A stretch of DNA of 64,000 nucleotides, from contig NZ_VENP01000009.1 in assembly GCF_006351005.1 (NCBI RefSeq), positions 17,742 to 81,741 of the forward strand, written 5' to 3'. Position numbers and translations under genes: made by a program. The notes beneath the pieces are model-generated. The model was not told the DNA's origin. It was given only the letters and a program-made list of their open reading frames with translations, and ran no database searches. Source of the DNA: Miniimonas arenae. GTDB lineage: Bacteria > Actinomycetota > Actinomycetes > Actinomycetales > Beutenbergiaceae. Each line of letters starts with the position of its first letter. Position 1 is the stretch's first letter. Positions 1 through 8,262 of this stretch are shown in pieces.

Positions 1-374
1 TGACGCCGCAGCCACCGGTCGACGAGCCCGGCGAACTCCTCGATCCCGGCCGCGTCGCGCGGTGGCGGGACCGCCGCGAAGCCCGGCAGGTCCAGCAGGT
101 GCACCGTGCCGACCCGCGCGAGCGCGAGAGCGACGCGTCCGTAGTACGCCGAGCTCACCCCGAGGCCGTGCAGCAGCACGAGGTTGCGCGGCGCGTCCTG
201 CGGCCCGGGTCCGCCCGCGGACTCCGCGAGGGACATGCGCCAGGCGCGCAGGCAGAGGTCGTCGAACCGGTAGCGGTCGACCCGCAGCTCGAGGCCGTCG
301 GGGAGGTCCGGGTCGACCACCCGGCGGCCGTAGCGGCGAGGCCGCCTGCGGGAACGCTGGGCCACGCCGGGCAC
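1..374 (-). CDS. alpha/beta hydrolase, N-terminal part (runs off left edge)
   Basis: Read on the minus strand, a frame encodes an Arg-rich leader, then NLVLLHGLGVSSAYYGRVA, then HLLDLPGFAAVPPP and an amphipathic helix ending at the window edge. The HG-x-G oxyanion-loop signature followed by a DLPGF strand turn is the N-terminal half of an alpha/beta hydrolase. The nucleophile elbow lies outside the window, so the substrate cannot be inferred. Two GTG starts are possible, first base at 374 or 365; the second has GAGAGG about 11 nt upstream and may be the true one. It is divergent from the S9 peptidase across a 370-bp gap that holds an inverted-repeat element. Confidence 0.72.
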   Translation of the reverse strand, partial: MPGVAQRSRRRPRRYGRRVVDPDLPDGLELRVDRYRFDDLCLRAWRMSLAESAGGPGPQDAPRNLVLLHGLGVSSAYYGRVALALARVGTVHLLDLPGFAAVPPPRDAAGIEEFAGLVDRWLRR

Positions 375-746
375 CGCCTCTCGGGAGGAGCGCGCGGGCG
401 GGCGCCACGCGCGGGGGTCGGCGCGAGTGTAGCCAGCGGGTCTGCGCGGTGGTCGAGCGAGGACCGGTGCGGGGCTGGTGCGGGGGTGCGGGCTGGGGTT
501 CGCGACGGGAGAGCGACTCTGCGTCACGCCAGAGCGACTCGTCCGGGCGCCGGCGGATGCGGCCCGAGCATCGCCGCAGGTCGCGGGGCTGCGGGTGTCG
601 GTGTGGACGCGGCGAGTCGCTGTGGCGGAACGGAGAGTCGCTGTGGCGTCACGCGCGGTCGTCGACGGGCGGCACCGGAGCCGCAGGTGGGCGGCGCGAG
701 AGCCCGCGCACGCCCCCCGTCGGTCCGCCGTGGTAGACCGGGAGGC
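375..746. other. divergent intergenic region holding inverted-repeat element A
   Basis: No gene is supported in this gap between two divergent starts. It holds the 131-bp inverted-repeat element A (core 512-642), described separately. Frames that cross the region have no start with a ribosome binding site and read through the repeats. Confidence 0.6.
512..642. repeat. inverted-repeat element, copy A (two 21-bp iterated units per arm)
   Basis: AGCGACTC occurs at 512-519 and 533-540, and its reverse complement GAGTCGCT at 614-621 and 635-642. All four sites are placed symmetrically around position 577. The 29-bp arms (512-540 and 614-642) match at 25 of 29 positions. Within each arm the core recurs with a 21-bp step. 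The right arm continues outward (643-653, GTGGCGTCACG) with a further part-unit. Copy B at 20833-20963 has identical dimensions: total 131 bp, and 75 bp between the inner 7-mers. Apart from an 8-bp block, the spacer is not conserved between copies. Confidence 0.8.
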
Positions 747-2921
747 ATGGCGACGCCCTTCCACGACCTCGACGACTACATCGCGATCCCCCGCCTCACC
801 TCGCTCGCGCTCGCGCCCGACGGGTCCCGCCTCGTGGCGACCCAGCAGGCGCTCGACGCGAAGCGCACCGGCTACGTGACCTCCCTGTGGGAGATCGCGC
901 TCGACGGCGAGCAGCCCGCCCGGCGCCTCACGCGCGGCGCGAAGGGCGAGAGCGGCGCGGCCTTCACGGCCACGGGCGACCTGCTGTTCGTCGCGCGCCG
1001 CGCCGAGCCGGGCACGAGCGAGGCCGACGCCAAGGCGTGCGTGTGGCGCCTGCCGGCGGGCGGGGGCGAGGCCCACGTGCTCGTGCGGCGCCCGGCCGGC
1101 GTCTCCGGCGTGCTCGCGGCCAGCGCCGCGGAGACCGTGCTCGCCGTCGCGGACACCCTTCCGAGCGCCACCGACGAGGCGAGCGAGCGCGACCTGCGCA
1201 CGAGTCGCAAGGACGCCAAGGTCGCCGCGATCCTGCACAGCGGCTACCCGGTCCGCTACTGGGACCACGACCTCGGCCCCGGCGCGCCGCGCCTCTTCGC
1301 CGTCGAGGGCGCCCCGCTCCCGCCGAAGGGCGAGCAGCCCGCGCCCGACGGCGAGGCGCCGGCCCCCGCGGACGTCACCGTCCCAGGCCCGGACGACGAG
1401 CGGGGCACCCGCGACCTCACGCCCGACGCGGGCCGCGCCCTCGGGGACGTCGACCTCGCCGCGGACGGGAGCTTCGCCGTCGCGCAGTGGACGGTGCCCG
1501 AGGAGCGCGGTGCGTCGCGCTCGACCCTCGTCCGGATCGACGTCGCCACCGGCGAGCGCACGGTGCTGGTGGACGACGGCGTGGGCGGCGGCGACGCCGG
1601 GCACCCGCTGATCAGCCCCGACGGCGCGTGGGTCGCCTACGTGCACGACACGCGGACCACGCCCACCGAGGCGCCGCGCGTCACGCTGCGGGTCGTCGCC
1701 AGCGACGGCGAGAACGGGACCGGCGGCCGCACGCTCGTGCCGGACTGGGATCGCTGGGCCACCCCGGCGGCGTGGCTGCCGGACTCCTCGGCGCTGCTCG
1801 TCGTCGCGGACGAGACCGGCCACGCGCCGCTGTTCCGCGTCCCGCTCCGCGAGGGCGCGAGCGCGGCGGACGTGGTGCGCCTGACGGGTGAGGGCGCCTA
1901 CTCCTCGGTCGTCGTGACGCCCGACGGCGAGGCCGCCCTCGCGCTGCGGGCCTCCTACCGCTTCCCCGCCGAGGTGGTCCGGGTCGACCTCGGCTCCGTC
2001 GGGAACGGCTCCGACGGCGGTGCCGACGCGGAGGCCGACGCTGCGGTGACGCCGCTGCGCGGCCCCGTCGAGCGGCCGACGCTGCCGGGGCGGCTCGAGG
2101 ACGTCGCGACCACCGTGAGTGACCCGACCGATCCAGCCGGGACCGAGGTGACGGTCCGCGGGTACCTCGCGCTGCCCGAGAGCGCCTCGTCGGACGCGCC
2201 TGCGCCCTTGCTGCTGTGGATCCACGGCGGACCGCTCGGCTCGTGGAACGCCTGGAGCTGGCGGTGGAACCCGTGGCTGCTCGTCGCGCAGGGGTACGCG
2301 GTGCTGCTGCCGGACCCGGCGCTGTCCACCGGGTACGGCCGTGACTTCGTCCAGCGCGGCTGGGGTGCGTGGGGCGAGGCGCCGTACACCGACCTCATGG
2401 CGATCACGGACGCCGTGGAGCGGCGGGCCGACGTCGACGAGACCCGGACCGCGGCGATGGGCGGCTCGTTCGGCGGCTACATGGCCAACTGGGTCGCCGG
2501 GCACACCGACCGGTTCGCCGCGATCGTCACGCACGCGAGCCTGTGGGCGCTCGACCAGTTCGGGCCGACCACCGACGCGGCGTTCTACTGGCTGGGCGAG
2601 ATGACGCCGGAGATGGCCGAGAAGAACTCACCGCACCGGTTCGTTGCCGACATCCGCACGCCGATGCTCGTGATCCACGGCGACAAGGACTACCGGGTGC
2701 CGATCGGCGAGGGGCTGCGGCTCTGGTACGAGCTGCTGGCGTCCTCCGGCCTGCCGGCGGGTCCCGACGGGACCACGCCGCACCGGTTCCTCTACTTCCC
2801 GGACGAGAACCACTGGATCCTCACCCCGCAGCACGCGAAGGTCTGGTACGAGGTGGTCGAGGCGTTCCTCGCCGAGCACGTGCTGGGCCAGACACGCGCG
2901 CTGCCGGACGTGCTGGGCTGA
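747..2921 (+). CDS. S9 family peptidase (prolyl oligopeptidase / acylaminoacyl-peptidase type)
   Basis: This 724-residue protein has an N-terminal beta-propeller-like region (about 1-440) and a C-terminal alpha/beta hydrolase domain. The nucleophile motif GGSFGGYM gives Ser574, HGDKDYRVP gives Asp648 and ENHW gives His689, a complete S9 triad. The oxyanion motif IHGGPLGSW is also present. No signal peptide is seen, so it probably acts in the cytoplasm on short peptides, cleaving after Pro or removing N-acylated residues. The ATG at 747 is chosen because homology starts there (ATPFHDLDDYIAIPR). GGAGG ends 1 nt before it, unusually close, so translation may be leaderless or start unconventionally. 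The frame stays open far upstream, but that stretch is repeat-containing intergenic DNA. Confidence 0.9.
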   Translation: MATPFHDLDDYIAIPRLTSLALAPDGSRLVATQQALDAKRTGYVTSLWEIALDGEQPARRLTRGAKGESGAAFTATGDLLFVARRAEPGTSEADAKACVWRLPAGGGEAHVLVRRPAGVSGVLAASAAETVLAVADTLPSATDEASERDLRTSRKDAKVAAILHSGYPVRYWDHDLGPGAPRLFAVEGAPLPPKGEQPAPDGEAPAPADVTVPGPDDERGTRDLTPDAGRALGDVDLAADGSFAVAQWTVPEERGASRSTLVRIDVATGERTVLVDDGVGGGDAGHPLISPDGAWVAYVHDTRTTPTEAPRVTLRVVASDGENGTGGRTLVPDWDRWATPAAWLPDSSALLVVADETGHAPLFRVPLREGASAADVVRLTGEGAYSSVVVTPDGEAALALRASYRFPAEVVRVDLGSVGNGSDGGADAEADAAVTPLRGPVERPTLPGRLEDVATTVSDPTDPAGTEVTVRGYLALPESASSDAPAPLLLWIHGGPLGSWNAWSWRWNPWLLVAQGYAVLLPDPALSTGYGRDFVQRGWGAWGEAPYTDLMAITDAVERRADVDETRTAAMGGSFGGYMANWVAGHTDRFAAIVTHASLWALDQFGPTTDAAFYWLGEMTPEMAEKNSPHRFVADIRTPMLVIHGDKDYRVPIGEGLRLWYELLASSGLPAGPDGTTPHRFLYFPDENHWILTPQHAKVWYEVVEAFLAEHVLGQTRALPDVLG

Positions 2922-2987
2922 GTGCCCAGCGACGCCCGGCAGCGCTGATCGGGAGCACCGATCGGCAGTGCCGATCCACGGCGCCTG

Positions 2988-3857
2988 TCAGAACACGGCC
3001 CGGCCCCCGGTGACTCCGAGCACGGTGCCGCTGACGTACGACGCCTCGTCCGAGGCGAGGAACACGTACGCGGCGGCCACCTCGACCGGCTGACCCGGGC
3101 GGCCGAGCGGCGTGTCCTCGCCGAACCCGTCGACCTTCTCCTCTCCGAACGTGGAGGGGATGAGCGGGGTCCAGATCGGCCCGGGCGCGACGGCGTTCAC
3201 GCGGACGCCCTTCGGGCCGAGCTCGGTCGCGAGGTTGACCATGAGGTTGTTGAGCGCGGCCTTGGTCGAGGCGTAGTCCAGCAGCGGTCCGCTCGGCTCG
3301 TACGCCTGGATCGACGTCGTGATGATGATGCTCGCGCCGGCGTCGAGGTGTGAGACGGCCGCCTTGACGAGCCAGAACGTCGCGAACACGTTCGTCTCGT
3401 AGACCTGCTCGAGCTGCGGCGTCGAGAAGTTCTCGATCCCGCCCGGCGTGCCGTTCTGAAACGCCGCGTTGGAGACCACGACGTCGAGCCCGCCCAGGCC
3501 CTCGACGGCGAGCTCGACGAGGCGCTGGTTCGCCTCCTCGGTCCGCTGGTCGGTGGGCAGGAGGAGGCACCGGCGGCCCTCCGCCTCGACCGCGGAGGCG
3601 ACCTGCTCGGCGTCGTGCTGCTCGTCGGGCAGGTAGGCGATGGCGACGTCGGCGCCCTCCTTGGCGAAGGTGAGCGCGACGGCGCGGCCGATGCCGGAGT
3701 CGCCGCCCGTGATGAGGGCGCGCTTGCCGACGAGGCGCTCGCGCGGGGTCCACGACGTCTCGCCGTGGTCGGGCACCGGGTCCATCTCGTCGGTGCGGCC
3801 GGGCCACTCCTGCTGCTGTGCGGAGACGTGGGTGGGTCGGTCGGGGGTGTCGGACAC
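2988..3857 (-). CDS. SDR-family oxidoreductase (YghA/YhdF type)
   Basis: This 289-residue NAD(P)-dependent short-chain dehydrogenase has the extended N-terminus typical of the YghA/YhdF (general stress) subgroup: QQQEWPG then MDPVPD, before the Rossmann fold. TGGDSGIG (residues 50-57) binds the cofactor. SNAA replaces the usual NNAG. Ser182, Tyr195 and Lys199 (YxxxK) form the catalytic set. It likely reduces a small carbonyl or aldehyde; the substrate is unknown. The start is GTG at 3857 with GGAGGA 3 nt upstream (3861-3866); a longer open frame upstream has no such signal. It is convergent with the S9 peptidase and divergent from the YbhN-like gene. Confidence 0.88.
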   Translation of the reverse strand: MSDTPDRPTHVSAQQQEWPGRTDEMDPVPDHGETSWTPRERLVGKRALITGGDSGIGRAVALTFAKEGADVAIAYLPDEQHDAEQVASAVEAEGRRCLLLPTDQRTEEANQRLVELAVEGLGGLDVVVSNAAFQNGTPGGIENFSTPQLEQVYETNVFATFWLVKAAVSHLDAGASIIITTSIQAYEPSGPLLDYASTKAALNNLMVNLATELGPKGVRVNAVAPGPIWTPLIPSTFGEEKVDGFGEDTPLGRPGQPVEVAAAYVFLASDEASYVSGTVLGVTGGRAVF

Positions 3858-4177
3858 GGTTCCTCCAGAGTGCGGAGCGCGTGCGCTCCGCGGGTGAGTA
3901 ACGGCGGTCAGCGGCTGCGGCGCTGCGGCGCTGCGTCGCAGCCGTGTGCGGCGGCGTCCCGCACGAGGGTGCTCGGGTGGTCCGCGCACGGGCGCCGCCG
4001 GCCGTTCCACCGTAGGCAGGCCACACGTCCGGCGACAACCTCCCTTCGGAGGCGATCTCATGGCGCTGATCGACGGCACGTCCGCGGCGGGCGCCCTCGC
4101 CGACACGACGGCGGCCCTCGCCCTGACCGGCGAGCACAGCGGCCCGCAGCCGACGTCGCGGTGGGAGGATTGCGGGC
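3858..4177. other. divergent intergenic region
   Basis: The 320-bp gap lies between the SDR start and the YbhN-like start. It contains a small hairpin (4039-4052) whose 3' arm is a perfect Shine-Dalgarno sequence. That sequence precedes an ATG at 4060 whose frame runs into the next gene out of phase. No stand-alone gene can be defended. Confidence 0.5.
4039..4052 (+). promoter_or_regulatory. hairpin that would sequester a Shine-Dalgarno sequence
   Basis: CCTCC (4039-4043) pairs perfectly with GGAGG (4048-4052) across the loop CTTC. GGAGG lies 7 nt before ATG 4060. In mRNA the stem would hide the ribosome site. Whether anything is translated from that ATG is unclear, because its frame overlaps the following gene in another phase. 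Confidence 0.35.
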
Positions 4178-5242
4178 GTGAGCGACACCGCACCCGTGCT
4201 GCCCCCGCCGGCGACGACGACCAGCACCCCCTCTGTTCGGCGTCGCGTCCTGCGCGCCGCGATCTGGCTGGTCGTGGCGGTGTTCGCCTGGGTCGCCCTG
4301 GACCGCCTCATCGGACGCATCGACTGGACCGCGGTGGGCAACGCGCTCGGCCGCGTCGAACCGTGGATGGCTCTGCCGCTCCTCGCGATGCTGCTCGTGC
4401 GGCAGGTGCTCAACGCCGTCCCGCTCGTCTACTACGTCCCCGGGCTCAGCTGGGGCCGCTCGGTGCAGAACGACCTCGCCGCGAACGTCGTGGCGACCTT
4501 CGCGCCGCCGCCGGGCGACATCGTGCTGCGGATCGCGATGTTCCGGTCCTGGGGGCTGGACCCCGTGCGCGGGATGACCGGCGTGACGCTCAACTCGTTC
4601 AAGTTCTACGCCGTGCGGTTCCTGGTGCCCGGTCTCGGCCTGCTGCTGCTCACCGGGTACGAGCTCTCGCAGCGCCAGTACGTGCTGGCGCTGGCCAGCC
4701 TGCTCGTGGCCGCGGCCATCCTCGGGATGCTCGTCGCGATCCTGTCCTCGCAGTCGCTCGCGCGTCGGGCGGGGTACTGGGCCGGCCGGCTGCTGCGGAC
4801 GTTCCGTCGGAGCACCGACCCCGATGCGATCGGCGACCGGGCCGTCGAGCTGCGCCACCAGGCGGCCGACAGCCTGCGCCGCGGCCTCGCGCCCTCGCTC
4901 GTGGCGCTCGTCGGGATGACCCTCGCTGACGCGACCATCCTGCTGCTCGCCCTGCGCTCGGTGGGGGTGGGGCCCGACACGCTTCCCGTGACCGAGATCC
5001 TCGGGATGGTGCTGCTGACCTACCCGCTCACCACGCTGCCGCTGTTCGGGTTCGGCGTCATCGAGGCGATCCTCATCGCCGCCTGGACGCTCACCGCGGG
5101 CGTGCTCGTGGAACCCTCGCTCGTCGCGGCGACCATCGTCTGGCGGATCGTCACGATCCTCGGGACGCTCGCGATCGGGGCGGTCGTGCTCGTGGTGTGG
5201 CGGGTGCGGGCTCGGTCCGGGTTCGGTGCGTCGGTGTCTTGA
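4178..5242 (+). CDS. YbhN/LPG-synthase-TM family integral membrane protein
   Basis: This 354-residue polytopic protein has about eight hydrophobic segments. The first is at about 24-44, followed by a conserved-looking loop with NDLAANVVATFAPPPGD and NSFKFYAVRF. These features fit the flippase-like transmembrane domain of lysylphosphatidylglycerol synthases (Pfam LPG_synthase_TM, UPF0104), without the aminoacyl-transferase domain. It probably acts in membrane lipid or isoprenoid-linked transport, but the substrate is unknown. The start is GTG 4178 with GGAGG at 4164-4168, 9 nt upstream. It ends in a gap closed by a strong hairpin terminator. Confidence 0.75.
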   Translation: MSDTAPVLPPPATTTSTPSVRRRVLRAAIWLVVAVFAWVALDRLIGRIDWTAVGNALGRVEPWMALPLLAMLLVRQVLNAVPLVYYVPGLSWGRSVQNDLAANVVATFAPPPGDIVLRIAMFRSWGLDPVRGMTGVTLNSFKFYAVRFLVPGLGLLLLTGYELSQRQYVLALASLLVAAAILGMLVAILSSQSLARRAGYWAGRLLRTFRRSTDPDAIGDRAVELRHQAADSLRRGLAPSLVALVGMTLADATILLLALRSVGVGPDTLPVTEILGMVLLTYPLTTLPLFGFGVIEAILIAAWTLTAGVLVEPSLVAATIVWRIVTILGTLAIGAVVLVVWRVRARSGFGASVS

Positions 5243-5576
5243 AGCCCGATCGAGGCCGGGGGCGTGAGGCCCGGTGCGCGCGGGCCCGGGGCTCTGGGCC
5301 CGGGGCCGCGAGGCCCGGTGGGCGCGGCGGCTCGCCTCGCTCACGCTCGCTCGTTCCTCGCTCGCTCCGCTACGGCTTGACGGCTTCGCCGCCGCGCGCA
5401 CCGTGCCTCGCGGCTTCGCCGCTCGTCCCGCCACTCAGTCCGGCAGGCACGGCCGCTCGCTCCGACCCTGGTGGGGGATGTCAGTCGGGGGGCTGCAATG
5501 AGTCAGGGCCCCCGGTACTGGTGTACCGGGGGCCCTGACTAGTGCTGTGGGTCGTGCTGTGGCTGCTCGGGTGCCG
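5243..5576. other. convergent intergenic region
   Basis: The 334-bp gap between convergent genes is low-complexity, with runs such as CTCGCTCACGCTCGCTCG and GCTTCGCCGC, and holds one strong hairpin (5501-5540). No gene is seen. Confidence 0.55.
5501..5540. terminator. perfect 18-bp stem bidirectional terminator
   Basis: The 18-nt arm at 5501-5518 is perfectly complementary to 5523-5540, with a TGGT loop. There is no U-tract, as is common in high-GC actinobacteria. It lies between convergent genes ending at 5242 (+) and 5577 (-), so it can serve both. Confidence 0.85.
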
Positions 5577-5876
5577 TCAGGCGGCGTCCGAGAGCGGGTG
5601 GCCGAGCGCGGCGACCTCGTACGAGACGCGAGCGAGGTCGTCCGGGTGGGGCAGTGCGTCGATCAGGTGCGTGATCGCGACCGCCGCGTCGACGCGGGTG
5701 CAGGTGTGCGAGTCGCCGGGGCTCAGCTCGCGCACGACGAGGGCGATCTCGCCGTCGGTCAGCCGGGTCCTCTCGAGCGCCTGGACGACGACCGGCAGGT
5801 CGTGACTGGCGCATCCCCCTGCGCCCTCCGCGCGAAGCCACGCGAGCACCGAGCGCGTGCTGTCAGTGAAGCTCAT
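5577..5876 (-). CDS. small DUF3349-like protein (paralogue of the upstream gene)
   Basis: This 99-residue soluble protein of unknown function opens with SFTDSTRSVLAWLRAEGAGGC and has a helical region LTDGEIALVVRELSP. That parallels DPLRSVLRWLMAGYPDG and LTTAEIASIVEDLQR in the DUF3349 protein encoded at 6036-6542. I infer a diverged duplicate of that helical domain, without the Ala/Pro/Ser tail. It is last in the pit gene set on this strand. ATG 5876 is preceded by GAGG about 8 nt upstream. Confidence 0.7.
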   Translation of the reverse strand: MSFTDSTRSVLAWLRAEGAGGCASHDLPVVVQALERTRLTDGEIALVVRELSPGDSHTCTRVDAAVAITHLIDALPHPDDLARVSYEVAALGHPLSDAA

Positions 5877-5954
5877 CGGTCCTCCCTGAGGTCTCCTGTG
5901 GGTGGGTCAGGATGTCCAGGGTACCGGGAGAAGTGCTGGTAGGCCAGGGTGGGG

Positions 5955-6007
5955 CGTCAACGGAGTGTTGCCCGGCGGGTTCGGGGTCACGTCAACGGAC
6001 CATTGCC
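5955..6007. repeat. two direct repeats with 35-bp period between the DUF3349 genes
   Basis: CGTCAACGGA followed by TTGCC occurs at 5955-5972 and again at 5990-6007, exactly 35 bp apart. It lies upstream of the gene starting at 5876 (-) and could be a paired regulator site or relic duplication. No protein is assigned. Confidence 0.5.
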
Positions 6008-6035
6008 GCCGGTCGTCCGGGCGGCGGGGTGCGGC

Positions 6036-6542
6036 CTACGCCGGGGCGCCGGGCCAGTCGCCCGCGCCCGGGGCCGCGCCCGAGGCCGACCCCGAGGGCG
6101 CGCTCGAGGCAGCCACGACCTGCGGTGAGGCCGTCGAGGCGGCGCCGGACGGCTCGGAGTCCTGCGCGACCTCGGCCGGTGCAGCGCCGTCCGCTGCCTG
6201 CGCGGGCGCGTCGCCCTCGGCGGGCGCCACGGTCGACGGCCAGCCGTGCCTGGCCAGGATGGCCGCGACCCGGGCGACCTCGTCCTCGCTCGGCTCCTCG
6301 AGCAGGCGGGCCTCGATGAGCGTGACGAGCTCCGCGCGCGGGAGCGGCTCGTGGGCCGGGACCGGCGAGTCCGCCGGGTGCGCGCGCTGCAGGTCCTCGA
6401 CGATCGAGGCGATCTCCGCCGTCGTGAGCTGCTCGCGCCGCAGCAGGGCGAGCACCGGCGAGTAGTCCTTCGGCGGGACGCCGTCGGGATACCCGGCCAT
6501 GAGCCAGCGCAGGACGGAGCGGAGCGGGTCTGGCGTGTTCAT
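6036..6542 (-). CDS. DUF3349 domain protein
   Basis: This 168-residue protein begins MNTPDPLRSVLRWLMAGYPD, then GVPPKDYSPVLALLRREQLT, the hallmark of DUF3349 (Pfam PF11829, as in mycobacterial Rv0543c). The first about 100 residues form the helical domain; the remainder is Ala/Pro/Ser-rich and probably disordered. The function is unknown. It follows a small membrane protein and a Pit transporter on the same strand, the order seen for Rv0545c-Rv0544c-Rv0543c, so a role tied to phosphate uptake is plausible but inferred from context only. Confidence 0.85.
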   Translation of the reverse strand: MNTPDPLRSVLRWLMAGYPDGVPPKDYSPVLALLRREQLTTAEIASIVEDLQRAHPADSPVPAHEPLPRAELVTLIEARLLEEPSEDEVARVAAILARHGWPSTVAPAEGDAPAQAADGAAPAEVAQDSEPSGAASTASPQVVAASSAPSGSASGAAPGAGDWPGAPA

Positions 6543-6572
6543 GGGGCGTCCTTGCCGAGGGCGAGCTGCGGT

Positions 6573-6848
6573 CTAGAAGAGCGAGATGCCGAGGTAGTGG
6601 TCCAGGCTCTTGCGCGTGATCCACAGGACGCCGATCAGCACGGCCACGATCACGACGGCGAACACCGCCATCGCCCCGGCACGGGCGCCGGAGCTGCCGT
6701 GGCGCACGGAGCCGTCGGCGAGGGCCTCGTCGGTGCCGCGGGACCACAGCACGATGCCGAAGGAGAAGAGCGCCGGGAGGCCGGCGCCGAACACCAGTCC
6801 GGCGGCGAGCACCCGCAGGACGGCGAGGGCGGTGTCTGCGACGTTCAT
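6573..6848 (-). CDS. small two-helix membrane protein of the pit cluster
   Basis: This 91-residue protein has two hydrophobic segments (about 8-33 and 57-77) separated by a charged loop, ending TRKSLDHYLGISLF. Start ATG 6848 has GGGAGAG 6 nt upstream. It sits between pit and the DUF3349 gene, the place of Rv0544c in mycobacteria, and is likely a subunit or accessory of the transporter. The function is unproven. The gap to pit is 17 bp, so it is surely cotranscribed. Confidence 0.8.
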   Translation of the reverse strand: MNVADTALAVLRVLAAGLVFGAGLPALFSFGIVLWSRGTDEALADGSVRHGSSGARAGAMAVFAVVIVAVLIGVLWITRKSLDHYLGISLF

Positions 6849-6865
6849 GGCGGCTCTCCCTGAGC

Positions 6866-8071
6866 TCAGGCGACCGGGGACGGGGTGGGGGAGTCGGCGG
6901 CGACCTCGTCGCTGGCCCACTCCTCGTTGACGTTGCTCGCCGTGACCGCCTGACGGCGGCTGCGCAGCCACATCCACACCGCGCCGGTGACGAGGATGCC
7001 GAAGACCACGAGGCCGCCCGCGAGGTGCGGCAGCGCGTTCGCGATGAGGAAGCAGACCGCGCCGACGAACGCGGCGGCGGGCAGCGTGATGAGCCAGGCC
7101 ACGGCCATCCGGCCGGCGACGCGCCAGCGCACCGAGGCGCCCTTGCGGCCCACGCCGGTGCCGAGGATCGAGCCGGTCGCCACGTGCGTGGTGGACAGCG
7201 CCATGCCGAAGTGGCTGGAGGTGAGGATGATCGCCGCGGAGGAGGCCTCGGCGGCCATGCCCTGCGGTGACTCGAGCTCGACGAGGCCCTTGCCGAGGGT
7301 GCGGATGATCCGCCAGCCCCCGAGGTACGTGCCGGCCGCGATCGCCAGCGCGCAGGTGACGATGATCCAGACCGGCAGGCCGTTCTGCTCGATGCCCGTC
7401 GTGGTGAGCGTGCCGTGCGCGATGAGCGCGAGCGCGATCACGCCCATCGTCTTCTGCGCGTCGCCCGTGCCGTGGGCGAGCGAGACGAGCGAGGCGGTGC
7501 CGATCTGGCCCCAGCGGAAGCCCTGCTCCTTGCGCGCGGCGGCCACCGAGGACGTGATGAGGTAGACGAGCCGTGTGCCGACCGCGGCGACGACGCACGC
7601 GATCACCGGCGCGAGGAACGCCGGCAGGATGATCTTGGCCGTCACGCCGGCCCAGTTCACGCCGCTCATGCCGAGCGCCACGATGCCGGACCCGATGAGG
7701 CCGCCGAAGAGGGCGTGGGACGAGGACGACGGCAGGCCGAGCAGCCACGTCGTGAGGTTCCACAGGATGCCGCCCACCAGGCCGGCGAAGATGATCATCA
7801 CCGCGGTCTCCGAGCTCAGGCCCGCCACCAGCGAGCCGTCGTCGCCCTGGATCGTCAGGACGTCCTTGGTGATCGTGAGCGCGACCTCCACCGAGAGGAA
7901 CGCGCCGACGAGGTTCAGCACCGCGGAGAGGCCGACGGCTACCTTCGGGCGCAGCGCCCCGGTGGCGATGGAGGTGGCCATCGCGTTGCCGGTGTCGTGG
8001 AACCCGTTGGTGAAGTCGAAGGCCAGCGCCGTGAGCACGGTCAGGCCGAGGATGAACAGCTCGACGTCCAT
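6866..8071 (-). CDS. pit: inorganic phosphate transporter, PiT family
   Basis: This 401-residue polytopic protein carries both PiT signature repeats: FTNGFHDTGNAMATSIATGA near the N-terminus and SLAHGTGDAQKTMGVIAL in the second half. It also has the loop SSSSHALFGGLIGS and its partner SSHFGMALSTTHVATGS. PiT proteins import metal-phosphate by cation symport. The chosen ATG 8071 begins the first membrane helix directly (MDVELFILGLTVLT); upstream codons in the same frame look non-coding. It heads a four-gene block with the small membrane protein and two DUF3349 proteins, and is divergent from the EF-G2-like gene. Confidence 0.93.
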   Translation of the reverse strand: MDVELFILGLTVLTALAFDFTNGFHDTGNAMATSIATGALRPKVAVGLSAVLNLVGAFLSVEVALTITKDVLTIQGDDGSLVAGLSSETAVMIIFAGLVGGILWNLTTWLLGLPSSSSHALFGGLIGSGIVALGMSGVNWAGVTAKIILPAFLAPVIACVVAAVGTRLVYLITSSVAAARKEQGFRWGQIGTASLVSLAHGTGDAQKTMGVIALALIAHGTLTTTGIEQNGLPVWIIVTCALAIAAGTYLGGWRIIRTLGKGLVELESPQGMAAEASSAAIILTSSHFGMALSTTHVATGSILGTGVGRKGASVRWRVAGRMAVAWLITLPAAAFVGAVCFLIANALPHLAGGLVVFGILVTGAVWMWLRSRRQAVTASNVNEEWASDEVAADSPTPSPVA

Positions 8072-8262
8072 GCGTCGAGTCTGACAGGTCGCGACCCGCC
8101 GCCGCACCCGTCGATCACCCCGGACGGTTGAACCCACAGGATGTTCACACCGAGGTTGGGAGCGCTCACGCAGGATGCGGCCGGTGAGGGGGCCGAAGGT
8201 CCCCTCCCGAATGTGGTGCGTGCCACCTAGCCTGGGTCGCACTCGGATCCCCGGAGGTCGCC

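Noticed and set aside
99..746. Extension of the S9 peptidase upstream of 747
   Set aside because: The frame is open but crosses the inverted repeats and the antisense hydrolase, and similarity starts at 747.
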